This document shows positions 1 to 6,057 of a stretch of DNA of 14,623 nt, one piece after another; within the stretch, counting starts at the first letter, position 1, and the number at the start of each line of letters is the position of its first letter. Origin of the DNA: an uncultured beta proteobacterium (GTDB lineage: Bacteria > Pseudomonadota > Gammaproteobacteria > Burkholderiales > Rhodocyclaceae). The DNA lies in contig CAIVZW010000810.1 of assembly GCA_903910495.1 (NCBI GenBank), forward strand, positions 1 through 14,623, in the 5' to 3' direction. The notes beneath the pieces are model-generated. The model was not told the origin of the DNA and did not search any database. It was given only the letters and a program-made list of their open reading frames with translations. Made by a program: the position numbers and the translations under genes.

Positions 1-509
1 AGCAGTTCATTGTCGATGGGGAAACGATCATTCTCGACTCGAGCACGACCTCAATCCATATCGCCAAACGGCTGAGGAAAAGAAAAAATATCATTGTCAT
101 CACGAACGGCATCAAGATCGTGAACATCCTTTCGGATGTCGAAGCGGTCAAGGTGATCTGCACCGGAGGCACCCTGAGGCCTCGCCAGCTCAGTTTCACC
201 GGACCGGCCGCCGTGAAAAGCCTGTGTACCTACTACGCCGACAAGGCCTTCGTTTCCTGCACCGGCATCGACCTGCAGAATGGGCTTACCGATTCGGACG
301 AACAGGAAGCAGAGCTCAGGAAAATGATGCTGCAGCAAGCGCAGGAGAAAATCATCATCGCCGACAATACCAAATTCGGAAAGACCTCCTTCGCGGCTAT
401 CGCTCCGGTAAGCGATGCCGACTGCATCTTCACCGATATTGAACCCGACGAGACCTGGCGAGCGGAACTCGAGCGCATGAAAATCAATTATTCATATCGC
501 GGACAATAG
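1..509 (+). CDS. DeoR-family transcriptional regulator, C-terminal sensor domain (5' end outside window)
   Basis: The frame is open from the first bases of the window to a TAG at 507-509, about 169 residues. It lacks the N-terminal helix-turn-helix, which must lie upstream. What is visible is the DeoRC sugar-phosphate sensor fold: LDSSTT near the start (the phosphate-binding D-S-G/S-T-T loop), then ITNG, GGTLRP, GPAA, and the late IIADNTKFGK and DADCIFTD motifs, all in family order. DeoR proteins usually repress sugar or polyol catabolic operons and release DNA on binding a phosphorylated sugar. Its target is unknown. Candidates are the decayed sugar permease/rpiA locus 1.2 kb away or the transketolase operon further right. 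The only internal start candidate near the left (GTG at 120) would cut through the domain, so this is a truncated view of a longer gene. Confidence 0.9.
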   Translation, partial: QFIVDGETIILDSSTTSIHIAKRLRKRKNIIVITNGIKIVNILSDVEAVKVICTGGTLRPRQLSFTGPAAVKSLCTYYADKAFVSCTGIDLQNGLTDSDEQEAELRKMMLQQAQEKIIIADNTKFGKTSFAAIAPVSDADCIFTDIEPDETWRAELERMKINYSYRGQ

Positions 510-597
510 CCGCTGGTTTATCCGCAATGGGAAATCTCTATCCGGACGTTCTGAATGTTAGGTACATGGACGAGGCAGCGGCGAAAGGAATGTGGCA

Positions 598-795
598 GTG
601 AAACGGCGGATGATGCCTTACCCGTGCATCGGATACTGCATTATTGACTCGCGTGGCTCCTGTGTGGGCTGCGGCAGACCGCCGACGCTTGGCATGCCCG
701 AGATGGTTGCGAGAAATACGGCCGATACGAATGAACCGCCGCCGCGAAGTTCCATGGCGAAGAGCGATCCCGAGCCTGTGAAGAACGGGAAATAG
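598..795 (+). pseudogene. DUF1289-like Cys-rich fragment
   Basis: A GTG-start frame with an AAGGA at 585-589 encodes about 66 residues. Its first third carries PCIGYC, then seven residues, then CVGCGR, giving Cys spacing C-x3-C-x7-C-x2-C. This matches DUF1289 proteins such as E. coli YdhL, which have PC-x-G-x-C...RG-x-C-x-GC-x-R. The rest (from about residue 30) lacks the usual E-x-x-x-W and basic tail, so the gene is either broken or the match is chance. The opposite strand is also open here (rich in Gly and Ser, with MELRGGGSF) but I recognise no family in it. Function unknown even for intact members. It lies between a regulator and a toxin-antitoxin module in a decayed stretch. Confidence 0.35.
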
Positions 796-838
796 CCGCT
801 GGAAAGCCTCCGCTCGTTTGCACCGTTCGCTGAGCTTC

Positions 839-918
839 GATATTCACGCTTACGCTAATGCCTGAGCCTCGAGGATGATCATCGGGCAGGATTGTCATGC
901 CCGTGACGACGAACCCTG
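839..918 (+). repeat. 80 bp direct repeat, left copy, carrying the tail of a lost higA
   Basis: This copy matches 1620-1699 at all but about 8 positions. Its first 27 bases read on the plus strand as DIHAYANA followed by TGA at 863-865, against DIHAFAHA-stop at the end of the intact higA. Two of the four base differences there are silent, so this is the last nine codons of a second antitoxin gene whose body is gone. The remaining ~50 bp are noncoding on this strand and contain a small hairpin (CGGGCA at 883-888 paired with TGCCCG, 9 nt loop). The minus strand is also open through both copies. Confidence 0.8.
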
Positions 919-1020
919 TGTAATTGGGGACATTTACGTGTTGACTTCTCGAAAGCTTAATCACTTCGCCCCCTTTTTTATGCCCGCCACTCAATGCTCT
1001 GTCAGCCTGCTCTGCCAGCC

Positions 1021-1049
1021 TTGACAGAAATAAACAAATTGTTTACTGT
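1021..1049 (+). promoter_or_regulatory. Probable higBA promoter
   Basis: A perfect -35 TTGACA is at 1021-1026. Seventeen bases later TACTGT (1044-1049) is the best-placed -10, matching the consensus at three positions. Transcription would start around 1055-1057, on or next to the higB start codon. The promoter spans the palindrome at 1031-1045. Confidence 0.55.
1031..1045. promoter_or_regulatory. Palindromic operator of the higBA module
   Basis: TAAACAA-A-TTGTTTA is a perfect 7+1+7 palindrome lying between the -35 and -10 elements, just upstream of higB. HigA antitoxins (XRE helix-turn-helix) classically bind such sites and repress their own operon. The position and symmetry are seen directly; binding by this HigA is inferred. 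Confidence 0.7.
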
Positions 1050-1055
1050 TGATGC

Positions 1056-1337
1056 ATGATTCAGACTTTCGCCACGGCCGAAACCGAAAGCTTTTTTGTC
1101 ACCGGTAAGTCGCGTCGCTTACCGACCGAAATCTGCAAGCGGGCGGCGATGCGCTTGGGGCAGGTGCATGCTGCCACACGCATTGAGGATTTGCGCTTGC
1201 CGCCATCCAACCAACTGGAGAAACTTTCCGGTGACCGGGACGGTCAATGGAGCATCCGTATCAACAGCCAATGGCGGGTCTGTTTCCGTTTCGAGGGCGG
1301 TCATGCCTTCGAGCTTGAAATTGTGGATTACCACTGA
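1056..1337 (+). CDS. higB: HigB-type toxin, mRNA interferase (RelE/HigB superfamily)
   Basis: This 93-residue protein has the length and layout of proteobacterial HigB toxins ('plasmid maintenance system killer'). It opens MIQTFATAETE-x-FF, has LRLPPSN-x-LE-x-L-x-GDR-x-GQWSIRIN in the middle and ends in the family signature WRVCFRF...LEIVDYH. The family cleaves mRNA on the ribosome, and the conserved Arg and terminal Asp-Tyr-His region belongs to the active surface. The antitoxin gene follows 12 bp after its stop, the toxin-first order typical of higBA. There is no Shine-Dalgarno upstream of the ATG and the predicted transcription start falls on it, so translation may be leaderless. The frame is intact with no sign of decay, unlike the relics around it. 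Confidence 0.93.
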   Translation: MIQTFATAETESFFVTGKSRRLPTEICKRAAMRLGQVHAATRIEDLRLPPSNQLEKLSGDRDGQWSIRINSQWRVCFRFEGGHAFELEIVDYH

Positions 1338-1349
1338 GGAAATTTTGTC

Positions 1350-1646
1350 ATGGCTAATAATGGTTTGCCCGCCATCCATCCCGGCGAGTATCTGGCCGAA
1401 ACGCTGGGAGAGCTTGGCTTGTCGCAGGCGCAGTTCGCGCGAGCGATTGGTGTTTCATCGATGCGCATCTCGCATGTCGTAAAGGGCTCTCGCCCGGTGA
1501 CGGCTGAGTTGGCGCTACTCTTCGGTCGCGCCTTTGATCAAACGCCGCAATACTGGCTAAACCTTCAGGCTGATTTCGACTTGAAAGCCGCAGAATCCAG
1601 TATCGGATCACGACTGGCTGATATTCACGCATTCGCCCATGCCTGA
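1350..1646 (+). CDS. higA: HigA-type antitoxin, XRE-family DNA-binding protein
   Basis: This 98-residue protein begins MANNGLPAIHPGEYLAE, the usual HigA opening. It has a helix-turn-helix at roughly residues 24-60 (LSQAQFARAIGVSSMRISHVV, then KGSRPVTAELALLF) and the family motif PQYWLNLQADFDL. HigA binds and neutralises HigB and represses the operon through the palindrome upstream of higB. A GAGGAA Shine-Dalgarno at 1336-1341, overlapping the region just after the higB stop, supports the ATG at 1350 and translational coupling. Its last nine codons (DIHAFAHA-stop) lie inside the right copy of the 80 bp direct repeat. Confidence 0.93.
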   Translation: MANNGLPAIHPGEYLAETLGELGLSQAQFARAIGVSSMRISHVVKGSRPVTAELALLFGRAFDQTPQYWLNLQADFDLKAAESSIGSRLADIHAFAHA

Positions 1647-1699
1647 TCCTCGAGGATGATCATCGGGCAGGATTGTCATGCCCGAAACGACGAACCCTG
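1620..1699 (+). repeat. 80 bp direct repeat, right copy, overlapping the higA 3' end
   Basis: Partner of 839-918. It starts in the last codons of higA and runs about 53 bp past the stop. It shares the same hairpin (CGGGCA/TGCCCG) and a GATGATCATC palindrome with the left copy. The two copies bracket the whole higBA module. Confidence 0.8.
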
Positions 1700-1923
1700 A
1701 ACTCGATTCGTCTTGACGATTCTCCGCTTCAACTGCAGATCAATGAGCACGGTGATGTTGATGAGTGCGCCGATAACGGTTCCGAATACCCCTCCCTGGC
1801 CCCCCGTGGCGCTTGTCCCGCCCATATAGACGACGGCGATCGTCGTGAGCAGATATTGCGCGCCGATGTCGGCCTGGATGGCGTTGATGCGAGCAACGAG
1901 GACGAGTTCGCCGAGAGCTGCGA
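1677..1923 (-). pseudogene. Relic of a sugar ABC transporter permease (RbsC/BPD_transp_2 type), C-terminal part
   Basis: On the minus strand one open frame reads ALGELVLVARINAIQADIG, then YLLTTIAVVYMGGTS, GGQGGVFGTVIGALIN. This is the end of an RbsC-like permease: (A/S)ARI-x-x-x-Q...G-x-x-Y-x-L-x-x-IAAV-x-x-GGTS-x-x-GG-x-G-x-(V/L)-x-GT-x-x-GA-x-I. The usual final membrane segment is missing. The frame instead runs into the higA-proximal repeat and stops at 1677-1679. The 5' side is joined directly to the rpiA relic. No start codon or upstream membrane segments exist, so it is non-functional. Intact relatives form the membrane channel of ribose or other monosaccharide importers. Confidence 0.75.
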
Positions 1924-1934
1924 GGAGTGATTAT

Positions 1935-2183
1935 GGTGTTGATCTCGTCTGCACCGTCAATGTGCACTGGCAGATCGGTCACCTAGTTGAGGCCGAAAAC
2001 TCTGAAGCCATGTTTCTCAAGACGGTGTTTCGTGTCTTCCGAGCTCGCCACGGCGCCTTTGATCGAGTTCTTGATCCCAGCCAGTGCTTCGATGAGAAAA
2101 CGTGCAGTTGAGCTAGTACCGACCCCGACGATAAGGTCTGGCACCACGTATTCCAAGGCCGCATTGGCAACAGCCCGAATTAC
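1935..2183 (-). pseudogene. rpiA: Relic of ribose-5-phosphate isomerase A, N-terminal part
   Basis: The minus strand reads IRAVANAALEYV, then LIVGVGTSSTARF, IEALAGIKNSIKGAVASSE, FRVFGLN, stop, VTDLPVHIDGADEIN. This is the RpiA N-terminal domain in order: the GVGTGST phosphate loop (one Gly changed to Ser), the V-x-SSE segment and the strongly conserved DGADE motif. It is dead on three counts: the start is lost (a TGA at 2184-2186 precedes the homology), there is a TAG at 1983-1985, and homology ends after DGADEIN where permease sequence begins. RpiA interconverts ribose 5-phosphate and ribulose 5-phosphate. A functional copy presumably exists elsewhere. Confidence 0.85.
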
Positions 2184-2252
2184 TCAGGTAGTACCAGTAA
2201 TCTGAAGAGAGATTACACATCTGATTTGCACCGCTCAAATGAATAATTAACG

Positions 2253-2268
2253 TGAATTCGTGAATTCA
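2253..2268. repeat. Short inverted repeat with tandem GTGAATTC
   Basis: TGAATTC-GT-GAATTCA forms 7 bp arms, and GTGAATTC occurs twice in tandem (2252-2259 and 2260-2267). It lies about 80 bp downstream of the fba stop in AT-richer DNA. No T-run follows it on either strand, so it is not an obvious terminator. The surrounding 2184-2348 shows nothing else. Confidence 0.4.
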
Positions 2269-2348
2269 GATCACGCAGTGCAGTCTATACGGCGGTTATC
2301 GAACAGTAGTCCGATATCGCGCATGGTCTGGCTACTGCATCAGAATGG

Positions 2349-3413
2349 TCAGCGAACAACCTGCGCAAGTTCCCCCTTCTTGTAGCGTTCGGCCATCTTG
2401 TCGAGCGAGATGGGCTTGATCTTGCTCGCTTGCCCAGCGGCGCCGAAGGCCTCGAGACGGGCCACGACGATCTTGCGCGCCGCTTCGCGTGCCGGCTTCA
2501 GGTAGTCGCGCGGATCGAACTTGGACGGGTTCTCGGCGAAGTAGCGGCGGATGGCGCCGGTCATCGCCAGGCGGATGTCGGTGTCGATATTCACCTTGCG
2601 CACGCCATGCTTGATGCCGGTGACGATTTCCTCGACCGGTACGCCGTAGGTCTCCTTCATGTCGCCGCCGAATTCGCGGATCTCGGCCAGCAATTCCTGC
2701 GGAACAGACGACGAGCCGTGCATCACCAGGTGGCAGTTGGGAATGCGCGCGTGGATTTCCTTGATGCGGTCGATGGCCAAGATGTCGCCGGTCGGTTTCT
2801 TGGTGAACTTGTACGCGCCGTGCGAGGTGCCGATGGCGATGGCCAGCGCGTCGCACTGCGTCTGCTTGACGAAGTCGGCCGCCTGCTCGACGTCGGTGAG
2901 CATTTGCTCGCGCGTCATGTGGCCTTCCGCACCGTGGCCGTCCTCCTTGTCGCCCTTCATGGTTTCCAGCGAACCGAGCACGCCCAGTTCAGCTTCCACC
3001 GACACGCCGATGGCGTGCGATAACTCGACCACCTTCTGCGTCGTGGCCACGTTGTATTCATAGGAGGCGACGGATTTGCCATCAGCTTCCAGCGAGCCGT
3101 CCATCATCACCGAGGTAAAGCCGGAGCGGATCGCGCCCATGCATATCGCCGGCGATTGCCCGTGATCCTGGTGCATGACGATCGGGATGTTCGGGTAGGC
3201 TTCCAGCGCGGCCAGAATCTGGTGGCGCAGGAAGGGTTCTCCGGCGTACTTGCGGGCGCCTGCCGAGGCCTGCATGATGACCGGGGCGTCGAGTTCGGCG
3301 GCGGCATCGACGATGGCCCAGACCTGTTCCATGTTGTTCACGTTGAAGGCTGGCAGACCATAGCCATACTCGGCCGCATGGTCGAGCAGTTGTCTCAGGG
3401 ATACGAGGGGCAT
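2349..3413 (-). CDS. fba: Class II fructose-bisphosphate aldolase, Calvin-cycle subtype
   Basis: This 354-residue protein opens [27 protein letters not shown], the signature of the proteobacterial 'Calvin subtype' (CbbA/Fba) of zinc-dependent aldolases. Active-site residues are in place: HQDHG at 81-85 (catalytic Asp83, zinc His84), a GTSHG zinc His at 198, MHGSSS with zinc His at 232, and KVNIDTD at 273-279 for phosphate and substrate binding. It cleaves fructose 1,6-bisphosphate, and often sedoheptulose 1,7-bisphosphate, to DHAP and an aldose in the cytoplasm. AAGGAG upstream of the ATG supports the start. It lies on the same strand as the aldehyde dehydrogenase and transketolase genes but is separated from them by 346 bp with an intrinsic terminator, so it likely has its own transcript. 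Class II relatives such as IolJ act on other phosphorylated ketoses, so an altered substrate is possible. Confidence 0.95.
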   Translation of the reverse strand: MPLVSLRQLLDHAAEYGYGLPAFNVNNMEQVWAIVDAAAELDAPVIMQASAGARKYAGEPFLRHQILAALEAYPNIPIVMHQDHGQSPAICMGAIRSGFTSVMMDGSLEADGKSVASYEYNVATTQKVVELSHAIGVSVEAELGVLGSLETMKGDKEDGHGAEGHMTREQMLTDVEQAADFVKQTQCDALAIAIGTSHGAYKFTKKPTGDILAIDRIKEIHARIPNCHLVMHGSSSVPQELLAEIREFGGDMKETYGVPVEEIVTGIKHGVRKVNIDTDIRLAMTGAIRRYFAENPSKFDPRDYLKPAREAARKIVVARLEAFGAAGQASKIKPISLDKMAERYKKGELAQVVR

Positions 3414-3603
3414 CGTTTTCTCCTTTCAGTTATGGGAAACAGTTGCGGCAGAGCATGAGTCCGACTAACGAAACACCGAACAGGTGACGATAGCATGCTG
3501 AGTTGAAAGCACGTTAAGGCGCAATTGTGAAGCGACAGATTTTTTCATTGGATAAGCGCTCCAGCCGCCACTTTGCCAGTGAAGATCGTGGCATCGATTG
3601 ATT

Positions 3604-3620
3604 GCGCCCGTGTCGGGCGC
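3604..3620. repeat. Perfect GC-rich hairpin
   Basis: GCGCCCG-TGT-CGGGCGC, 7 bp arms and a 3 nt loop, directly beside the terminator. On the minus strand it follows the T-run, so it would sit in the fba leader if transcription reads through. Neither side has a T-run of its own. Confidence 0.5.
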
Positions 3621-3621
3621 A

Positions 3622-3656
3622 CGAAAAAAATCCCGCAACGTGGTGGCACGGGATTG
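3622..3656 (-). terminator. Intrinsic terminator downstream of the aldehyde dehydrogenase gene
   Basis: On the minus strand AATCCCG (3655-3649) pairs with CGGGATT (3635-3629), 13 nt loop, followed at once by a run of T (the A-run at 3624-3630 on the plus strand). It lies about 105 bp past the dehydrogenase stop and about 210 bp before the fba start. It either ends the transketolase operon or attenuates read-through into fba. Confidence 0.75.
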
Positions 3657-3660
3657 AAAG

Positions 3661-3707
3661 TCCCAACATCGGCCATTTGGCCCGGAGAACCAATCGCCGA
3701 TGTGGGA
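3661..3707. repeat. Long imperfect hairpin between aldehyde dehydrogenase and fba genes
   Basis: TCCCAACATCGGC (3661-3673) is complementary to GCCGATGTGGGA (3696-3707) with one bulged base, and the loop holds the near-palindrome GGCCATTTGGCC. On the minus strand it directly precedes the terminator, giving a two-hairpin arrangement like a leader with an expression platform. I recognise no named riboswitch in it. The rest of the 3414-3759 gap shows no gene. Confidence 0.55.
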
Positions 3708-3759
3708 TGTAAAAGCAAAAAAAGCAAATGCATTAGTCCTATGGAGAAAATTATCCTGT

Positions 3760-5277
3760 CTATTCTCGTGTCAGCGTTCCATCCCAGGTGGAGACTGTTT
3801 TTTTAGCATCTTCTTCGGAGAACCAGACAGAAGTGACAGCCTTGGTTTCTGTAAAGAAGGCGACACCATCTTTACCCATGGCATGCAAGTCCCCAAAGAA
3901 AGAATCTTTGTGCCCGGTAAATGGGAAGATCGAGAACGGAACCGGAATGCCGACGTTGATGCCGACCATGCCAGCGTGGGTGCGCTTGGCGAATTCCCGG
4001 GCATAACGGCCGGAACTTGTGTAGATGCACGAACCATTCGCGAAGGGGTTAGCGTTCATGATCGCCAAGCCTTCTTCGAAATCCTTGACGCGCTTGATGC
4101 AAGTCACTGGCCCGAAGATTTCTTCATTGCCAACGCTGTGTTCAGGCGCCACGTTGTCAAAGATCGTCGGGCCGACGAAATAGCCATTCTCGAAGCCCGG
4201 CACCATCACACCGCGGCCGTCGAGCACGAGGCGCGCACCTTCGTCGACGCCGCGTTGAATCCAGCTCTCGACCGACTTTTTCTGCGCAGCCGAAACCATC
4301 GGTCCGAGTTGCGATGATGTCTCGTACGCTGGGCCGAGCTTCAGTTCCATTGCTTTCTTCTTTAAGAGGGCAATGAATTCGTCGGCGATCGATTCTTGCA
4401 CGCACACGACCGGCAGAGCCATGCAGCGCTGGCCGGCACAGCCGTAGGTCGAGTTGATGATGCCGCCTACGGTACGTTCCAGAACACAGTCTTCCATCAC
4501 AAGCGCGTGGTTCTTCGCTTCGCACAGCGCCTGAACACGCTTGCCGGCGCCAGCTGCAGTCGAGTAAATGTGCAAGCCGACCGAGGTCGAACCGACGAAC
4601 GTCACGCCCTTGACCAAGGGGTTGGTGAGCAGAGAGTCGGCTTCGACGCGCGAACAGGTCACAAGATTGACCACGCCTTTCGGCAGACCGGCTTCAATCA
4701 GCAGTTCCAGCATGCGGCTAGAGGTCTGCGGAACCATCGATGCCGCCTTCAGCACGAAGGTGTTGCCGGTCGTGATGCAGAACGGCAGCATCCAGCCCAT
4801 CGGGATCATCGCCGGGAAGTTGTAGGGCGCGATGCCTACGAACACGCCGAGCGGTTCGCGAAACGATACGGTGTCGTAGCCGGCAGCGACGTTCATGCAC
4901 GTATCGCCCTGCATCAGGTAGTGGGAGGAGCAGGCACACTCAACCACCTCGATGGCCTTCAGCACATCACCCTTGGCTTCGGCGAGCACCTTGCCCATTT
5001 CGGTAGCGAGCAGCACGGTAAGTTCATCGAGGTTCTTGTCGAGCAGCGCTTTGAAGCGGAACATCAGCTGGATGCGCTGGGGAATCGGGGTGTCGGCCCA
5101 GGCCGGAAAGGCAGCAGCGGCAGCAGCGACGGCGGCGTCAACCTCGCTCTGCGTGCAGCACGGCGCTTCAGCGATCTGCACGCCAAGACTCGGGTTCATC
5201 ACAGGCATGTATTTTGTTGTCGCCGATTCGAGCCACTCGTTGTTGATGCAAAACTTTAAGCGCTTGATTGCTTTCAT
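3760..5277 (-). CDS. Methylmalonate/malonate-semialdehyde dehydrogenase family, CoA-acylating type
   Basis: This 505-residue aldehyde dehydrogenase resembles MmsA/IolA. It has PYNFP (Asn154), nicotinamide-side VLKAAS (Lys177), FVGSTSVG (228-235), AKNHALVMEDC (254-264) and AGQRCMALPVV with catalytic Cys285. The position of the general-base Glu of hydrolytic ALDHs is Leu251, as expected for enzymes that pass the acyl group to CoA. Arg284 beside the Cys is the residue that binds the substrate acid group in IolA/MmsA. Known members convert malonate or methylmalonate semialdehyde to acetyl- or propionyl-CoA. A related C3 semialdehyde such as 3-sulfolactaldehyde cannot be excluded. AAGGAA at 5284-5289 supports the ATG. 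It lies 115 bp after the isomerase gene with no terminator between, so it is probably the last gene of the transketolase operon. Confidence 0.88.
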   Translation of the reverse strand: MKAIKRLKFCINNEWLESATTKYMPVMNPSLGVQIAEAPCCTQSEVDAAVAAAAAAFPAWADTPIPQRIQLMFRFKALLDKNLDELTVLLATEMGKVLAEAKGDVLKAIEVVECACSSHYLMQGDTCMNVAAGYDTVSFREPLGVFVGIAPYNFPAMIPMGWMLPFCITTGNTFVLKAASMVPQTSSRMLELLIEAGLPKGVVNLVTCSRVEADSLLTNPLVKGVTFVGSTSVGLHIYSTAAGAGKRVQALCEAKNHALVMEDCVLERTVGGIINSTYGCAGQRCMALPVVCVQESIADEFIALLKKKAMELKLGPAYETSSQLGPMVSAAQKKSVESWIQRGVDEGARLVLDGRGVMVPGFENGYFVGPTIFDNVAPEHSVGNEEIFGPVTCIKRVKDFEEGLAIMNANPFANGSCIYTSSGRYAREFAKRTHAGMVGINVGIPVPFSIFPFTGHKDSFFGDLHAMGKDGVAFFTETKAVTSVWFSEEDAKKTVSTWDGTLTRE

Positions 5278-5392
5278 GTTTCTTTCCTTCAGTAGTATAT
5301 CAAGTAGATTGCGGCATCACGTTCAATGCCTTTGTGTTAGTAAATGCTTCGCGACGAAACTCCCGTCATTGCTAGGTTCCATTCAAATGAAT

Positions 5393-6037
5393 TCAAAAAC
5401 TACCGGATGAATGTAATCTCTTATCAAATGCTTCTGCTATCGATGCATCGAGCGGTTTACCGCCAAACAGCACTTCTTTAACTCCTGGATAATTGATTGC
5501 AGGCATCAATGCGTCGACTGGCAATTCACTAATAATCTGAGCCAAGTTGCGGTGCGTGGCACGCGATACAGCAGCGAGCAGATCACGCGAACGGCCTTGG
5601 GATTCACGCCGATGTTCGGGATAACCACTGCCCCACGTTTGTGCAAAAAGCTGGTCGAAAATGAAACACAAATTTTTGTCAGCCGCCCAGCCGTAGCCTT
5701 GGTTAAGGGCTAGGCTGACACAATTGCCTCCGTTGATCTGCGGGAATAGGAATGCATCGAGAGGTGTTTGAATCAAGCCACAGACAACGCCAGGAAACTG
5801 ATTAGCCGCATTGAGAAAGCCGATCCCTGTGCCGCAACCTCCAACGACCAGGTCCACTTTGCCTGTGCCGAGCAACAGCCCCGCGAGTACGCCAGTGTTG
5901 ATGTAGGTCAATTCCGGTACTACGCCCCCCTTTTTCATGCCGCAGTTAATGATTTCATGGCCGCGTCCTTCTATTGCCTTAACAATGTCGGCATTACGGT
6001 CAGCCGCACTGGTTTCATTGATAATTGCAATTTTCAT
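5393..6037 (-). CDS. RpiB/LacA/LacB-family sugar-phosphate isomerase, long form
   Basis: This 214-residue protein is longer than classical RpiB (~150). It opens MKIAIINETSAADRN, and the core is VDLVVGGCGTGIGFLNAANQFPGV with the catalytic Cys68, then GLIQTPLDAFLFPQINGGN and NQGYGWAADKNL. That places it in the ~212 aa branch of the family rather than with housekeeping RpiB. RpiB-fold enzymes interconvert aldose and ketose forms through an enediolate. Substrates include ribose 5-phosphate, galactose 6-phosphate and C4 sugars, and a 4-carbon sulfosugar in the Sqw pathway. The actual substrate here is not readable from sequence. GAGGAG at 6045-6050 supports the start. The gene begins 20 bp after the transketolase C-half, so it is surely in the same operon. 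Confidence 0.85.
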   Translation of the reverse strand: MKIAIINETSAADRNADIVKAIEGRGHEIINCGMKKGGVVPELTYINTGVLAGLLLGTGKVDLVVGGCGTGIGFLNAANQFPGVVCGLIQTPLDAFLFPQINGGNCVSLALNQGYGWAADKNLCFIFDQLFAQTWGSGYPEHRRESQGRSRDLLAAVSRATHRNLAQIISELPVDALMPAINYPGVKEVLFGGKPLDASIAEAFDKRLHSSGSF

Positions 6038-6057
6038 AGCAAAGCTCCTCGGTAGGA

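Noticed and set aside
641..994. 117-codon minus-strand frame with conserved reading through the left repeat copy
   Set aside because: The matching frame does not stay coding beyond the right copy and shows no family motif; the repeat is better explained by the higA tail on the plus strand.
839..1699. higBA as an integron gene cassette with attC sites
   Set aside because: The flanking repeats lack the attC core sites (GTTRRRY / RYYYAAC) and include higA coding sequence, which does not fit an attC.
2430..3023. Open 197-codon plus-strand frame inside the fba region
   Set aside because: Antisense to the conserved aldolase; composition follows the complement of its codons.
4396..5259. Open 287-codon plus-strand frame opposite the aldehyde dehydrogenase
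   Set aside because: It is the antisense shadow of a well-conserved ALDH gene, rich in His, Arg and Gly with no family motif.
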